A DNA stretch of 64,000 bases from CAYTZH01 sp964442285 (GTDB taxonomy: Bacteria; Myxococcota_A; UBA9160; JAFDET01). Below the pieces are notes generated by a model that ran no database searches, was not told the DNA's origin, and saw nothing but the letters and a program-made list of their open reading frames with translations. This document shows, one piece after another, positions 63,353-64,000 of the stretch. The translations under genes and the position numbers were made by a program. The stretch covers positions 1-64,000 of the forward strand of contig CAYTZH010000022.1 of NCBI GenBank assembly GCA_964442285.1, written 5' to 3'. Within the stretch, counting starts at the first letter, position 1. Every line of letters begins with the position of its first letter.

Positions 63353-63868
63353 ATGCTCGCCCGCCGCGCCGCGCTCCTCTTCCTGGTACCCTACGTGGCC
63401 TGGCTGGTCTTCGCCTACGACTATCACTTCCTCGACGGCGTGAACCTGCTCTTCCACGAGGCAGGCCATCTGTTCCTGGGCTTCTTCGGCGCGACGTTGC
63501 ACTTCCTGGGCGGGACGCTCGGCCAGCTCTTCTTCCCGGCGGCCTGTGCGATCCACTTCCTGCGCCGGGAGGACCGCTTCGGCGCGGCCGTCTGCGGCCT
63601 GTGGCTCGCGGAGAGCCTGATGAACACGGCCCGCTACCTCGGCGACGCCCGCGCCCAGGCGCTGCCGCTGGTGGGCGGCCACATCCACGACTGGAACTGG
63701 CTGCTCACCCGCTGGGGGCTGCTGGATCGCTGCGAGGGGCTCGCCACGCTGCTCCACCTGGGGGCGAGCCTCCTGGCCGTGTGGATGCTGGTCGTGGCCG
63801 CCCGGACGGAGCTTCCGATCGGAGACCGCGCGGGCCGGCATCCACGCGCCGGCGCCCCGTTGACTTGA
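63353..63868 (+). CDS. Small membrane protein with HEAGH zinc motif
   Basis: This 171-residue protein starts at ATG 63353. It is polytopic, with HEAGH at about residues 36-40 in NLLFHEAGHLFLGFFG, the zinc-binding HExxH form seen in site-2-protease-like membrane metalloproteases. Further helices follow (LGASLLAVWMLVVAA). It lacks the second S2P motif, so activity is unproven. Its stop lies in a 34-bp tandem repeat. Confidence 0.7.
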   Translation: MLARRAALLFLVPYVAWLVFAYDYHFLDGVNLLFHEAGHLFLGFFGATLHFLGGTLGQLFFPAACAIHFLRREDRFGAAVCGLWLAESLMNTARYLGDARAQALPLVGGHIHDWNWLLTRWGLLDRCEGLATLLHLGASLLAVWMLVVAARTELPIGDRAGRHPRAGAPLT

Positions 63869-63924
63869 AGGCCTGCGGGTCGCCTGCGCCCCGTTGACTT
63901 GAAGGCCTGCGGGTCGCCTGCGCC
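63852..63924. repeat. 34-bp tandem duplication at the end of the HEAGH gene
   Basis: Unit 63852-63885 is repeated exactly at 63886-63919, with five bases of a third copy (63920-63924). The first copy contains the stop codon of the membrane-protein gene (63866-63868). Beyond it to 64000 no gene could be called. Confidence 0.9.
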
Positions 63925-64000
63925 TCCGAGAAAGCTCGGTTCAGGACAGACCTCGACACGCCGATGATGGAGAGGCGCATCGCTTCGAGCTCCAAGGGGA

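Noticed and set aside
62060..63868. One uninterrupted 602-codon frame on the plus strand
   Set aside because: Only its two ends look coding (the first half of the frameshifted gene and the HEAGH protein); the centre lies out of frame with the real protein, and the 5' part is antisense to the CreD-like gene.
63705..63995. Minus-strand ORF at the right edge (MELEAMRLSIIGVS...)
   Set aside because: The first 30 residues look protein-like but the rest reads through the 34-bp repeat and the HEAGH gene; too little context to call it a gene.

Overview
The window is GC-rich, densely coding bacterial chromosome. It probably comes from a deltaproteobacterial (Myxococcota-like) lineage. The reasons are an MglA-type GTPase, DUF4388/PatA-like regulators, a DUF1501/DUF1800 pair, a tad pilus locus and an IF-3 gene with an ATC start and an acidic tail. 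This placement is an inference from gene content; there is no rRNA in the window.

Region by region. 1-3027: the end of a B12-dependent methylmalonyl-CoA mutase, its GTPase chaperone MeaB and an MglA-like small GTPase. 3193-6944: ribBA, then a MoxR ATPase overlapping a CoxE-like VWA protein. 6945-7361: a structured, partly AT-rich gap. 7362-12672: miaB, then three signalling genes (receiver-GAF-degenerate GGDEF, pseudo-receiver-DUF4388, cNMP-like). 12672-19975: guaB, guaA, dnaE and an exported protein. 20046-25655: tRNA-Val(GAC), infC-rpmI-rplT-pheS-pheT, ihfA and a MerR gene. 25697-30049 (minus): a membrane/exported three-gene operon, then DUF1501 and DUF1800. 30243-34991: an ExeA-like ATPase, and a lipid-linked sugar/phosphate group of one ArnT-like glycosyltransferase flanked by two PAP2 phosphatases. 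35004-35080: tRNA-Pro(GGG). 35444-40994: a CBS protein, an MFS transporter, and a glycyl-radical enzyme with its activase. 41029-52954 (minus): a complete tad (Flp pilus) operon headed by an ECF sigma factor. 53047-57514: metal-associated small proteins, an acyl-CoA dehydrogenase-like protein, a possible peptidoglycan-binding protein and an alpha/beta hydrolase. 57533-58240: a ribbon-helix-helix/PIN toxin-antitoxin pair with a clear operator. 58289-64000: poorly characterised genes, including ankyrin and CreD-like proteins, a frameshifted gene and a small HEAGH membrane protein.

The housekeeping blocks are ordinary, tightly coupled operons with many 4-base GTGA/ATGA overlaps. The less ordinary signals are: (i) short tandem duplications of 20-34 bp that sit repeatedly on gene junctions, three of them rebuilding the stop/RBS/start context; (ii) an ECF sigma factor translationally coupled to the tad secretin; (iii) a glycyl-radical enzyme/activase pair of unknown substrate behind an AT-rich palindrome; (iv) a toxin-antitoxin pair predicted to be leaderless and self-repressed; (v) a nested-hairpin element upstream of miaB. 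No CRISPR array, insertion sequence, prophage or replication origin was recognised.
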